A stretch of DNA of 64,000 bases. It comes from Myxococcales bacterium (GTDB lineage Bacteria; Myxococcota; Myxococcia; Myxococcales; Anaeromyxobacteraceae). Position 1 is the first letter of the stretch, and the number at the start of each line of letters is the position of its first letter. This document shows positions 37,932 through 46,544 of the stretch, piece by piece. The translations under genes and the position numbers were made by a program. Below the pieces are notes generated by a model, which saw only the letters and a program-made list of their open reading frames with translations, did no database searches and had not been told where the DNA came from. The DNA lies in contig JAJZQX010000005.1 in the NCBI GenBank assembly GCA_021806645.1, positions 246,345-310,344 on the forward strand. Direction: 5' to 3'.

Positions 37932-39680
37932 TCAGGCCACCACCGGCAGCCCGGTCTTCAGCTCCGGGTGGTCGGCGCAGCCGAGGCCGCAGGCCCGGCA
38001 GGTCTCCACCGCGCACTTGGGCGTGATGCGGGCGCCCAGGCCGCGCCTCTGCTCCCGCGCCAGGAAGGCCTTGGTGAGCCCGTGGTCGATGAAGTCCCAT
38101 GGCAGCCGCTCCTCCACCGCCGCCTCGCGCAGCACGAAGAAGTCGGGGTCGTGCGGCCAGCGGCGCAGGGCCCGCCCCACGTCCCCCTCGAACTCGCGGT
38201 GCGCCAGCTCCAGCAGGTCGGCGCAGCGCCGGTCGCCGCGCGAGAAGAGGGCCTGCAGCGCCGCCTCGCGCGGGCTCATGAAGTCCACGTCGATGCCGAG
38301 CGGCCGCAAGGTGTTGGTGAGCAGCTTGCGCTTCCCCTCCAGGCACTTCTTGTCGTGCATGGGCTGCCACTGGAACGGCGTCCAGGGCTTGGGGACGAAC
38401 GGGTTGACCGAGAGCGTGATGCGCCCCATCCGCCCGGTGACCCTGGCGCGCGGCGCCATCACCTCCTCGCGGATCCGGATGGCCAGGTTGGCCATCCCCA
38501 GCACGTCCTCGTCGGTCTCGGTGGGCAGGCCGCACATGAAGTAGAGCTTGACGTGCTGCATCCCCGCCGCCATCGCGTCGGCCGCCGCCTGCACGATCCG
38601 GTCGTCGCTGAAGTCCTTGTTGATCACCTCACGCAGCCGCGGCGTGCCGGCCTCGGGGGCCAGCGTGATGGAGCGCTCGCCGCCGGCCGCCATCCGCCCG
38701 GCCAGCAGCGGCGTGATGGCGTCCACGCGCAGCGACGACGGGCTGAAGGTGCCCCCCTGGTCGCCGATGAAGCAGGTGAGCGGATCGAGCCCCGAGTAGT
38801 CGCTGGTGTCGGGGCCGACCAGCCCGACCCGCTGGCCGGCGGCGATCCCCTTCTTCACCTCGCCCCGCAGCGTCGGGAGGTCCACCTCGCGGTAGGGGCG
38901 CTGCACGAAGCCGGCGGCGCAGAAGCGGCACCCCCAGAGACAGCCGCGCGCCACCTCGGTGAGGAAGAGGTCGCCGAACTGGGCGCCGGGCGACTCGATG
39001 ACGCGCGAGGTGGCCACCTTCGAGAGGTCGGCCACGTAGCGGCGCACCACCCGCTCCGGGGCCCCGTCACGCGGCTGGAAGCGGGTCACCCACCCCGCCC
39101 CGGCGCCGGCGCCGGCGCGGGTGCCGGCGTACTCCACGTCGTAGAGCCCCGGCACGTAGGTGCCCGGCAGCCTGGCCAGCTCGCGCAGCAGCTCGCCTCG
39201 CGGCCGCCCGGCCTGGACGCGCAGCCAGGCCAGGAACGGCCCCACCAGTTCCTCCCCCTCGCCGACGAGCACGGCGTCGAGGAAGGGGGCCACCGGCTCG
39301 GGGTTGATCTGCATGGCGATGCCGCCGGCCACCACCAGCGGGTGGCGCTGGTCGCGGTCGGCGGCGCGCAGGGGCAGGCCGGCCCGGTCGAGCAGCTCGA
39401 GCAGGTGGATGAAGTCGTCCTCGAAGGAGAGCGAGAAGGCCACCACGTCGAACCCGGCGAGCGGCGTGCCCGACTCGACCGAGCGGGGGGGACCGCCGTC
39501 CTCCGGCAGGAAGACCCGCTCGCAGCGGGTGGCCGGGTCGTCGTTGAAGAGCCGGTAGACGGCGTGGAAGCCGAGGTTGGCCATGGCCAGCCGCTCGGCG
39601 TTCGGATAGCAGAGCGCCACCCCGAGGCGGCCGCCCGGTTCCTTGCGGATCGCGCCGCGAGCCAGTGAGGTCGGGTCCAT
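37932..39680 (-). CDS. B12-binding/radical SAM protein (TIGR03960-like)
   Basis: 582 aa. The N-terminal part resembles the cobalamin-binding Rossmann fold of class B radical SAM proteins (VALCYPNAERLAMANLGFHA, VVAFSLSFEDDF, VVAGGIAMQINPEP). The radical SAM core has GCLWGCRFCAAGF, a C-x3-C-x2-C iron-sulfur site, and EAGTPRLR. The C-terminus adds CRACGLGC, a possible second cluster. The second ATG is chosen because an AGAGG site lies 9 bases before it; an ATG 9 bases upstream is too close to that site. The family often precedes a DUF2344 protein, which is not present here. The substrate is unknown; tRNA or rRNA modification is often suspected. Confidence 0.88.
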   Translation of the reverse strand: MDPTSLARGAIRKEPGGRLGVALCYPNAERLAMANLGFHAVYRLFNDDPATRCERVFLPEDGGPPRSVESGTPLAGFDVVAFSLSFEDDFIHLLELLDRAGLPLRAADRDQRHPLVVAGGIAMQINPEPVAPFLDAVLVGEGEELVGPFLAWLRVQAGRPRGELLRELARLPGTYVPGLYDVEYAGTRAGAGAGAGWVTRFQPRDGAPERVVRRYVADLSKVATSRVIESPGAQFGDLFLTEVARGCLWGCRFCAAGFVQRPYREVDLPTLRGEVKKGIAAGQRVGLVGPDTSDYSGLDPLTCFIGDQGGTFSPSSLRVDAITPLLAGRMAAGGERSITLAPEAGTPRLREVINKDFSDDRIVQAAADAMAAGMQHVKLYFMCGLPTETDEDVLGMANLAIRIREEVMAPRARVTGRMGRITLSVNPFVPKPWTPFQWQPMHDKKCLEGKRKLLTNTLRPLGIDVDFMSPREAALQALFSRGDRRCADLLELAHREFEGDVGRALRRWPHDPDFFVLREAAVEERLPWDFIDHGLTKAFLAREQRRGLGARITPKCAVETCRACGLGCADHPELKTGLPVVA

Positions 39681-39689
39681 CCGCGTCAT

Positions 39690-39999
39690 CCTCTATGCCA
39701 GCCGTCCGCCCGGCGCCAGCCTGACGCCCGGCCGTCGCCAGGGGTCGTCCGCCCGGGTGGGGGCGGCCGGGCGAGTGAGCGTGCGCATGCGGAGCGGTGG
39801 CGGGAGGCACGGCGGCCACGAACCGCTCGGCTTCGCCAGCACGTTCGCCTTCCTGCTGGCCGAGGCCGCGGTCCACCCTCGGAGCTACACGTACCCAGCG
39901 TCACTTCGGGCACCCGAAGTTGGGATGACCCACCCCGCGCGGGGCGTGAAGTACCGCCCCGAGGTCTAGCCGCTGACCGCGGACCTGCGTCGGCCGACC
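39690..39999. other. 310-base gap without a recognisable gene
   Basis: No frame here has a ribosome site or a recognisable protein. A small perfect hairpin ACTTCGG-gcac-CCGAAGT occurs at 39903-39920. The right end runs into a truncated HNH gene, so the segment may be decayed DNA. Confidence 0.5.
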
Positions 40000-40254
40000 A
40001 TGACGGTGCGCGAGCGGTTCCTGAAGAAGCGCGACGGCGGCCGCTGCTCCTGGCCGCTCGACGGCGGTGGCGTGTGCGGCTCGACGCACCGGCTGGAGCT
40101 CGACCACGTGGTGCCCTGGGCGCGCGGTGGCGGTGACACGGCGGATGACCTCCGGATCGTGTGCGCTCACAACGCCCTGGCGGCGCGGCAGGACTTCGGA
40201 GACCGGTGCGTGAACCGGTACGCGCCCGCCCGGCGCCCGCGGCCCGCGTGTTAG
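40000..40254 (+). pseudogene. HNH endonuclease relic (C-terminal fragment)
   Basis: 84 codons carry the C-terminal HNH core of the family common in Anaeromyxobacter: DGGRCSWP, GVCGSTHRLELDHVVPWARGG and DDLRIVCAHN, including the DH and final N of the fold. The large N-terminal region of these proteins is missing, an in-frame stop lies 30 bases upstream, and the last His of the usual CHRHN motif reads CAHN. I take it as a remnant rather than a working enzyme. Confidence 0.65.
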
Positions 40255-40284
40255 CATCGGGGCCCCTCGCCGGAGACTGCGCCG

Positions 40285-41235
40285 ATGCGTTCTCACCTCC
40301 TCCCCGCCGTGCTCCTCCTCCTCCTGGCCGGGGGCTGCGCCTCCCGGACCACCTCCTCTCCCGCGCCCGTGCCCACGCCGGACCAGGTGGCCGGGCCCGA
40401 GCCGACCACGCCCGAGGGGTTGCTGCCGGGCATCCCGCTCGACGGCCTGACCGCCGAGCAGCGGCAGGCGGTGGCCGAGATCGCGCAGGAGGAGTTCTGC
40501 TACTGCGGCTGCCCGCACACCGTCTCTCAGTGCCTGCGCCAGCACGGCGGCTGCCACCACGCCAAGCGGATGGCCCGGCTGGCGGCCCGCCTCGTAATGG
40601 GCGGCCTCCCCAAGGCCGAGGTGCGGAATACGCTGGCGAGGTACTACGCCTCCTTCGATCGCCCCCGGCGCGCCAAGCTCGACGTCACCGGGTTCGGCCC
40701 CCCGCTCGGCGACGCCGGCGCCGCCGGCGCCGCGGTCACGCTGGTGGAGTTCTCCGACTTCACCTGCCCGTACTGCCAGCTGATGCGGCCGGTGCTGGAG
40801 AGGTTCGTGGCCGATCGGCCGGGGCGCGTGAGGCTCTACTACAAGCCCTTCCCCATCGAGTCGCACCCCAACGCCGTCGAGGCGGCGCAGGCCGGCGAGT
40901 GGGCCCGTGACCAGGGGATCTTCTGGGCCTTCCACGACCTGATGTTCGAGCGGCCCCACGCCCTCTCACCCGACGACCTGGTGAGCTACGCCCGCGAGGC
41001 CGGCAAGGACGGCGCCGACCTGGCCGCCGCGCTCGAGTCGGGCAGGTACCGGTACAAGGTCGAGGGGTCGCAGGCCGAGGCCCGCGCCGCCGGGCTGCGC
41101 GGCACCCCCACCCTCTTCTTCGACGGCCGGATCCACCTCGTCCCCGACTACTCCGAGTGGATGCTGGAGTTCACGCTCCAGGACGAGGAGGAGTGGCAGG
41201 TGAAGCAGGGCTGGAGCCGCGACGCGGGCGACTGA
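40285..41235 (+). CDS. DsbA-like thioredoxin lipoprotein with N-terminal CYCGC domain
   Basis: 316 aa. The lipobox ends AGGC (Cys18). Residues about 60-125 hold a Cys-rich helical domain (FCYCGC, Cys72/74/76, with Cys83, Cys90 and HH) resembling CcmH/PCYCGC-type metal or thiol domains. The C-terminal DsbA-like domain (about 135-310) has active site CPYC (161-164) and the cis-proline loop RGTPTLFF. It probably makes, breaks or shuttles disulfides outside the cytoplasm, perhaps for apocytochromes or the many Cys-rich surface proteins. Its stop overlaps the next ATG by one base (TGATG). Confidence 0.85.
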   Translation: MRSHLLPAVLLLLLAGGCASRTTSSPAPVPTPDQVAGPEPTTPEGLLPGIPLDGLTAEQRQAVAEIAQEEFCYCGCPHTVSQCLRQHGGCHHAKRMARLAARLVMGGLPKAEVRNTLARYYASFDRPRRAKLDVTGFGPPLGDAGAAGAAVTLVEFSDFTCPYCQLMRPVLERFVADRPGRVRLYYKPFPIESHPNAVEAAQAGEWARDQGIFWAFHDLMFERPHALSPDDLVSYAREAGKDGADLAAALESGRYRYKVEGSQAEARAAGLRGTPTLFFDGRIHLVPDYSEWMLEFTLQDEEEWQVKQGWSRDAGD

Positions 41236-42506
41236 TGCCGAACTGGCTCGACATCGACCCGCACGGGCGGGTGGCGCCGGGCTCCAGCGAGGTTCGCACC
41301 GCGCTGGGCGAACGGGCCGGCCGGTTCGAGTGGCTCCCCTCCACGCCCGATCTCCTGGTGGCGCGCCGCACGCGGGCCGCCGGCGGAACCTCGCCCCGCC
41401 CACGCCTGCTGCTGGCCGGCGATCTCTCCGGCTTCCCCATCACCGACTTCTTCGCCTTCACCCACCAGGCCCGCCTCACCGGCGTCCTCCACGTGGTGAG
41501 CGCCGAGGCCGAGCGGGCCGTCGCCTTCAAGGACGGCGAGGTGCGCAGCTCGCGCTCCACCGTGGTGGGCGAGCGGATCGGCGAGGTGGCGCTCAAGCTC
41601 GGCCTCATCACCGAGGCGCAGCTCACCCAGGCCATGGGCGAGCAGCGGCTGCTCGGCAAGGTGCTGGTGGAGCTCGGCTTCCTCACCTCCAACGACCTCT
41701 GGAGGTGTTTCCACGAGCAGATCACGGCGGTCTTCCACGCCATCCTGCTCCTGCGGTCGGGGATCTTCTGGCTGCTCGACGAGGACCTGCCCGACCTGAG
41801 CAGCGCGCCGCAGTCGGTGAGCACGCAGGCGTTGCTGATGGACGGGATCCGCCGCATCGACGAGCTGAGCCTCTTCAAGGCGCGCATCCCCGGTCCAGGC
41901 GCCTTCCTGCGGCGCGTCAACCCGTCCCGGCAAGTGACGCTCCAGCCGGTGGAGCAGCAGCTCCTCGGGCTGGTGGACGGCCAGCGGACCGTGGCGCAGG
42001 TGGCCGGCGCCGCCCACCTCGGCGAGTTCGACGCCACCAAGGTGCTCTACCACCTGGCCGAGGCCGGCTATCTCCAGGCCGCCGAGGAGCCGGTCTTCGC
42101 GGCCGGCGAGGGGCAGGGCGCGCGCCTGTCCGCCCTGGCCGGCGGCTACGCCGAGCTGCTCCGGCTGGTGACCGCCGCGGTGCCGGCCGGCGCCCGGCCC
42201 GGCTTCCTCGACGCGGTCGCGACCCAGCTGCGCGACCCCAGGGCGCCCTTCGCGCCGATCTTCCGCGGCCTCGTTCCCGCCCCCGACGGCGCGCTCGACC
42301 CGGCCGCGCTGCTCGCCAACGTCGGTGGGCTCCAGCCCCTGCCGCCGGAGGAGGAGACGCAGCGCCTGCTGGCCGAAGCGCTGCGCGAGCTGCTCTTCTT
42401 CTACCTGTTCCTGGCCGGCGATCGGCTGCCGCGCGAGGCCGACGAGACGCTCGGGGCGCTGGTGCGGCGCAAGCTGACGGCGCTCGAGGGGCTGGCCGGC
42501 GCTTGA
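41235..42506 (+). CDS. DUF4388 (PATAN-like) domain protein
   Basis: 423 aa, soluble, no signal peptide. Residues about 55-110 carry the DUF4388 block (DLSGFPITDFFAFTHQA then GVLHVVSAEAERAVAFKDGE), a domain common in myxobacterial and delta-proteobacterial signalling proteins. A second helical part (LITEAQLTQAMGEQRLLGKVLVELG) resembles the GspE N-terminal-type domain often found with DUF4388. The C-terminal third is helical and unassigned. The function is probably regulatory or scaffold. It is coupled on both sides: TGATG with the DsbA gene and TTGA with truD. Confidence 0.8.
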   Translation: MPNWLDIDPHGRVAPGSSEVRTALGERAGRFEWLPSTPDLLVARRTRAAGGTSPRPRLLLAGDLSGFPITDFFAFTHQARLTGVLHVVSAEAERAVAFKDGEVRSSRSTVVGERIGEVALKLGLITEAQLTQAMGEQRLLGKVLVELGFLTSNDLWRCFHEQITAVFHAILLLRSGIFWLLDEDLPDLSSAPQSVSTQALLMDGIRRIDELSLFKARIPGPGAFLRRVNPSRQVTLQPVEQQLLGLVDGQRTVAQVAGAAHLGEFDATKVLYHLAEAGYLQAAEEPVFAAGEGQGARLSALAGGYAELLRLVTAAVPAGARPGFLDAVATQLRDPRAPFAPIFRGLVPAPDGALDPAALLANVGGLQPLPPEEETQRLLAEALRELLFFYLFLAGDRLPREADETLGALVRRKLTALEGLAGA

Positions 42507-43549
42507 GCCTCCCCTACGTCACGGCGGCCTGCCCGGGCTCGGGCGGTCGGCTCAAGGCGGCGCCGGAGGACTTCCGCGTCCACGAGCTGCCGGCCTACCT
42601 GCCCACCGGGGCCGGGCCGCACCTCTACCTCCACGTCGAGAAGCGGGGACGGACCACCCGCGACGTGGTCCGGGCCCTGGCCCGCGCCCTCGGGGTGGCC
42701 GAGCGCGACGCCGGCTACGCCGGCTTGAAGGACCGGGCCGCCGTCACCACCCAGTGGCTCAGCTTCCCGGTGGCGCGCGACCCCGATCCGGCCTCGCTCG
42801 GCGGCGACGGCTACCGCGTGCTCACCGCCTCGCGCCACCAGAACAAGCTCCGTCCCGGCCATGCCCGCGGCAACGCCTTCGAGGTGACGGTTCGCGGCGG
42901 CGCGCTGGAGGCGGCCCGTGGCTGCGCCGAGGCGCTGGCCCGGTCCGGGCTCCCCAACTTCTTCGGCCCGCAGCGGTTCGGCCGCGACGGCGCCAACGCC
43001 GCGCTGGGGCGCGCCCTGCTCGATCCCGACCCGCCGCCCGAGGCCAGGCGCGCCGCCCGCGATCGCTTCCTGCGCCGCTTCGCCCTCTCCGCCTTCCAGT
43101 CGGAGCTCTTCAACCGCTGGCTGGCGGAGCGGCTCGCCGACGGCCTCTTCGCCACCGCGCTGGCCGGCGACGTGCTGAAGAAGCTGGAGAGCGGCGGGGT
43201 CTTCGTCTGCGAGGCGCCCGAGCTGGACAGCGCGCGAGTGGCGGCCTTCGAGGTGAGCCCGGCCGGCCCGATGTTCGGCCACCAGCTCAAGCCGGTGGCC
43301 ACCGGCCTGCCGGCCGAGCGGGAGGCGCGGTTGCTGGCGGCGGAGGGGTTGGCGCCGGCCGACTTCGCCCGCGGTGGCGACGAGGCGGCCGGGACGTGGC
43401 GGGCCGCCCGGCTGCCCATCGAGGTGGCGCTCTCGCCGCTCCCCGACGGTTACCTGGCCCGCTTCGCCCTGCCCCGCGGCAGCTACGCCACGGTGGTGAT
43501 GCGCGAGCTGATGAAGGACGACGCCGACCTGCCCGACGACGGAGAGTGA
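42503..43549 (+). CDS. truD: tRNA pseudouridine synthase D
   Basis: Makes pseudouridine 13 in tRNA-Glu. 348 aa, the usual size. Key blocks: PEDFRVHELPAY at the start, the catalytic YAGLKDRAAVTTQW with its Asp, the FGPQRFGRDGAN block, and the C-terminal ALPRGSYATVVMREL. The start is a TTG inside the preceding stop (TTGA overlap); no ATG or GTG upstream is plausible. It ends 49 bases from a convergent gene. Confidence 0.94.
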   Translation: MSLPYVTAACPGSGGRLKAAPEDFRVHELPAYLPTGAGPHLYLHVEKRGRTTRDVVRALARALGVAERDAGYAGLKDRAAVTTQWLSFPVARDPDPASLGGDGYRVLTASRHQNKLRPGHARGNAFEVTVRGGALEAARGCAEALARSGLPNFFGPQRFGRDGANAALGRALLDPDPPPEARRAARDRFLRRFALSAFQSELFNRWLAERLADGLFATALAGDVLKKLESGGVFVCEAPELDSARVAAFEVSPAGPMFGHQLKPVATGLPAEREARLLAAEGLAPADFARGGDEAAGTWRAARLPIEVALSPLPDGYLARFALPRGSYATVVMRELMKDDADLPDDGE

Positions 43550-43598
43550 ACTCGACGGCATGCGGCCTGGCCGGCATGGCCGCCCGGGACCGGCCGGC

Positions 43599-44597
43599 TC
43601 ACCCGTCGACGCGGCCGAGGAAGGACGCCGCCTGCGCCGCCAGGTAGGAGAGGACCGCCAGGTCCTTCTGGTCGAACTGCTTGGCGCCACTCTTGTTGAG
43701 CACCTCGAGGCACCCGACCACCTGCCCGTGCCGCGCCATGGGGGCGCAGAGCAGGGAGCGGGTCTGGTAGCCGGTGGCGTCGGAGACGGCGCGGTAGAAG
43801 CGTGGGTCCTTCTCGACATCGGACACCGCCACGCAGACGTCCTCCTGCGCGCAGAAGCCGACGATGCCGACGCCGATGGGGACCCTCATGCCCAGCGCCC
43901 TCAGCTTGTCGGCGGAAGGGCCGCGCACCACCTCGAAGGAGAGGTCCTTGCGGCCGAGGTCGGCGGAGAAGACCGAGCCGGCCTCGCAGCCGATGATCCG
44001 CATGGCGGCGTCGAGCGCGAACCCGAGCCCGGCCTTCCGGTCGGTGATCCGAGCCAGCTCGGCCGCTTCCAGGAAGAGGTCGGCCAGCACGTCCTCGTCC
44101 TTGACCACCGCGGCCATCCGGCCGATGGGGTGCGCCGGCGTGAGGACGGGGGTCTTGTGCTCGACCACGTGTTCGGCGTGGCTGGAGGGACGCGAGCCCG
44201 GCTTGACCGCCACTGGCGGGGGCGGCTTCGCTTCGGGGAGCGGGGCGGGCGCGGCGCGAGGCGCGGGCGCGGGCGGCAGCGGTGCGGATGGCAGCGGTGC
44301 GGATGGCGGTGGCGCGACGGCGGTGGGGGACGGGCCGGGGACGACCGGCATCGGGCCGACCGGCGTGATGGCCGGGATCTCGACGATCCGGAAGACCCGG
44401 CCCGAGTCGGGGTCGGTGACGTGGATGGAGCCGTCGGCCTGGATGTCGCAGAGGACGTTGTTGGTCGGGTGGGCCTCGCCTAGCCGCTTCAGCCCGGTCT
44501 TGAGCGCCCCGAGCCAGTGGTCCGCCTCGAGCCGGAGCGTCAGGTCCATCGGGACCCTGGGCGGCGCGGCCGGGACGAAGACCTCGTAGCGGGCCAT
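43599..44597 (-). CDS. GAF-domain sensory protein
   Basis: 332 aa, cytoplasmic. A small N-terminal alpha-beta domain (1-78, LRLEADHWLGALKTGLKRLG) is joined by a Pro/Ala-rich linker (80-140) to a C-terminal GAF domain (about 175-330) with FALDAAMRIIGCEAGSVF, GIVGFCAQ, CAPMARHGQVVGCLEVLN and FDQKDLAVLSYLAAQAA. There is no kinase, cyclase or output domain, so it probably senses a small ligand and acts through a partner. It lies 10 bases downstream of the OmpA-type gene on the same strand. Confidence 0.85.
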   Translation of the reverse strand: MARYEVFVPAAPPRVPMDLTLRLEADHWLGALKTGLKRLGEAHPTNNVLCDIQADGSIHVTDPDSGRVFRIVEIPAITPVGPMPVVPGPSPTAVAPPPSAPLPSAPLPPAPAPRAAPAPLPEAKPPPPVAVKPGSRPSSHAEHVVEHKTPVLTPAHPIGRMAAVVKDEDVLADLFLEAAELARITDRKAGLGFALDAAMRIIGCEAGSVFSADLGRKDLSFEVVRGPSADKLRALGMRVPIGVGIVGFCAQEDVCVAVSDVEKDPRFYRAVSDATGYQTRSLLCAPMARHGQVVGCLEVLNKSGAKQFDQKDLAVLSYLAAQAASFLGRVDG

Positions 44598-44607
44598 CCG
44601 GTTCCCC

Positions 44608-45813
44608 CTATTCCGTCGAGATGATCCGGAACTCGGTGCGTCGGTTCTGGCTCCGGCCCTTCGCCGTCCTGTTGGAGGCGATCGGCTTGGTGGTCCCGTA
44701 GCCCACCGCCTCGAGACGATCCGGATCGATCCCCTGGCCGGTGAGGTAGGTGCGAACCGACTCGGCGCGGGCCTGGCTCAGCTTCATGTTGGCCAGCTCG
44801 CCACCGATGCTGTCGGTGTGCCCCTCGACGGAGATGCGCATCTTCGGGTAATCACGGAGCACCTGCACCACCTGGTCGAGCAGCGCGTGCGAGTCGCGCA
44901 TGATCGCCCACTTGCCGCTCTGGAAGTGGACCTGCTGCCTGATGACGATCCGGTCCTTCTTGACCTCGACCAGCGTGTACTTCTTGGGGCAACCATCGGG
45001 CTGAGGGCCGGGCTCGTCGGGGCACTTGTCGAGCCGGTCCACGAGGCCGTCACCGTCGCGATCGGTGTCGGGGCAGCCGGAGTTCTCCTTGGGGCCGGCC
45101 TGGTCCGGGCACCTGTCCTGGTCGTCGGGAAGGCCGTCGCCGTCGCGATCCATGACCGGGCAGCCACGGCCGGAGAGGGAGCCGGGCGTGCCGGGGCAGG
45201 CGTCCAGCTTGTCCACGATGCCGTCGCCGTCGTTGTCGGGATCGGGGCAGCCGTCCTCGTCCTGGAACCCGTCGAGGTCCTCCGGGTCGAGCGGGCAGCG
45301 GTCGATGTCGTCGGGGATGGCGTCGCCATCGGAGTCCTTGGCCGTCGGGCAGCCCTGGCTCTCCGCGGGGCCGGGCACGTCGGGGCACTTGTCCTCGAGG
45401 TCGGGCACGCCGTCGCCGTCCCGGTCGGTCTTCTCGATGACGATGATGGCGGGAGCGGCCACCGGGACCAAGGGCGGCGCGCTCGGCGCCGGAACCGGCC
45501 TCTTCTCGCGGATGGTGACCTGCGCGGGGCCGCAGTTCCTGGAGAGCTCCAGCGCCTTCTTCATGTTCTGCTCGGCCACCCTGAGGTGGTCGCTGGCGCG
45601 GGTGGCGTTGCCCCACTCGATCTCGGCCTTGCCGAACTCCAGGTTGGCCTCGGCCAGCGCCAGCTCGCGTGGCGCACAGCGCGCCGCGCCGCTGTTGCGC
45701 GCCTTGACCGAGTCGTGCGTGAGCACCTCGGCGCTGCGCTTCAGCTTGCCGCCAGTGGCGCAGCCGGCCAGGACCAGCATGGCCAGCGCGGTGACGATCC
45801 GGGCGCGGCTCAT
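44608..45813 (-). CDS. OmpA-family lipoprotein with thrombospondin type 3 repeats
   Basis: 401 aa with a lipobox ending LAGC (Cys18). Residues about 30-110 are helical, resembling the DUF4398 protein encoded just upstream. Then come five or so TSP3-type calcium loops (DRDGDGVPDLEDKCP, DSDGDAIPDDIDRCP, DNDGDGIVDKLDACP), and finally an OmpA-C peptidoglycan-binding domain (about 285-400) with ISVEGHTDSIGG and RTEFRI. It anchors the outer membrane to peptidoglycan. The ATG overlaps the upstream stop (ATGA), so both lipoproteins are translated together. Confidence 0.92.
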   Translation of the reverse strand: MSRARIVTALAMLVLAGCATGGKLKRSAEVLTHDSVKARNSGAARCAPRELALAEANLEFGKAEIEWGNATRASDHLRVAEQNMKKALELSRNCGPAQVTIREKRPVPAPSAPPLVPVAAPAIIVIEKTDRDGDGVPDLEDKCPDVPGPAESQGCPTAKDSDGDAIPDDIDRCPLDPEDLDGFQDEDGCPDPDNDGDGIVDKLDACPGTPGSLSGRGCPVMDRDGDGLPDDQDRCPDQAGPKENSGCPDTDRDGDGLVDRLDKCPDEPGPQPDGCPKKYTLVEVKKDRIVIRQQVHFQSGKWAIMRDSHALLDQVVQVLRDYPKMRISVEGHTDSIGGELANMKLSQARAESVRTYLTGQGIDPDRLEAVGYGTTKPIASNRTAKGRSQNRRTEFRIISTE

Positions 45814-46115
45814 GGCGCCGCCTCCTTCTCGGTCCGGTTGCTGGCGGCCAGCGCCTTGACGCGCGCCTCCTTGGCGATCTCCCGCGCCTTGGCGGCGAAG
45901 ACCGCGGAGTTCTCGAACTGGGAGTACCCCGCCAGCTCGCGGGCCTTCTTCAGGTAGGCCTCGGCGGTGGTGATCTCGTAGGGAGCCGCGGTCTGCGCGC
46001 CCGCGGCGCGGGCCCCTTCGATCTCGACGTCGGCGTCGATGAGCGCGGAGGTCGACTGGATTGGCCCGCAGCCCGCGACGAAGGTGAGCCCGAGGAGGGC
46101 GAGGAGGAGCCGCAC
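45810..46115 (-). CDS. small DUF4398-type lipoprotein
   Basis: 101 aa; the lipobox ends VAGC (Cys16). The mature part is a helical hairpin of the DUF4398 kind (PYEITTAEAYLKKARELAGYSQFENSAVFAAKAREIA). Genes of this type commonly precede OmpA-like genes, as here, with a 4-base overlap. Probably a partner of the OmpA-type lipoprotein at the outer membrane. The strongly positive and acidic C-terminus may be coiled. Confidence 0.85.
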   Translation of the reverse strand: MRLLLALLGLTFVAGCGPIQSTSALIDADVEIEGARAAGAQTAAPYEITTAEAYLKKARELAGYSQFENSAVFAAKAREIAKEARVKALAASNRTEKEAAP

Positions 46116-46176
46116 GGGTGGAAACCCCTTTCAATGCTGCAGAGGGTTCGACGCTACCCGCGACGGGCCGGGGCCG

Positions 46177-46491
46177 TCAAGGAACGGCGGTGGGCGCCTG
46201 GGCCGGCTCCCCGCTCGGGAGCTCAGGCTCCAGGGGCATCATGATCCAGAGCAGGACGTAGACCGGGAGCCCCCAGAAGCCGAAGACCGCGGTGAGCACC
46301 ACCAGGAGCCGTACCGCCACCACCGGGAGGCCGTAGTGGTTGGCGAGCCCCTGGGCCACGCCGGCCACCATCTTCCCCCGGCGGGCGCGGCGCCATTCGC
46401 GGGCCGGCGCGCGGTCGGGGATCCAGCTGGTGCAGGCGCCGCAGCGGCGGGCGCCGTCGGGGATCTCGGTGCGGCAGTAAGGGCAGAGCAT
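46177..46491 (-). CDS. zinc-ribbon PspC-domain membrane protein
   Basis: 104 aa from an ATG with GGAGG 5 bases upstream. The N-terminus is a zinc ribbon (CPYC then CGAC). Residues about 38-88 form a PspC domain with KMVAGVAQGLANHYGLPVVAVRLL and a membrane segment through YVLLWIMMPLE. PspC proteins take part in envelope-stress responses; this ribbon fusion is common in delta-proteobacteria. No pspA or pspB is nearby. Confidence 0.88.
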   Translation of the reverse strand: MLCPYCRTEIPDGARRCGACTSWIPDRAPAREWRRARRGKMVAGVAQGLANHYGLPVVAVRLLVVLTAVFGFWGLPVYVLLWIMMPLEPELPSGEPAQAPTAVP

Positions 46492-46544
46492 GTGACCTCC
46501 TCCCCGGCCATACGGGCCTGGCGGCCGCCTATTTCGACGGCCGG

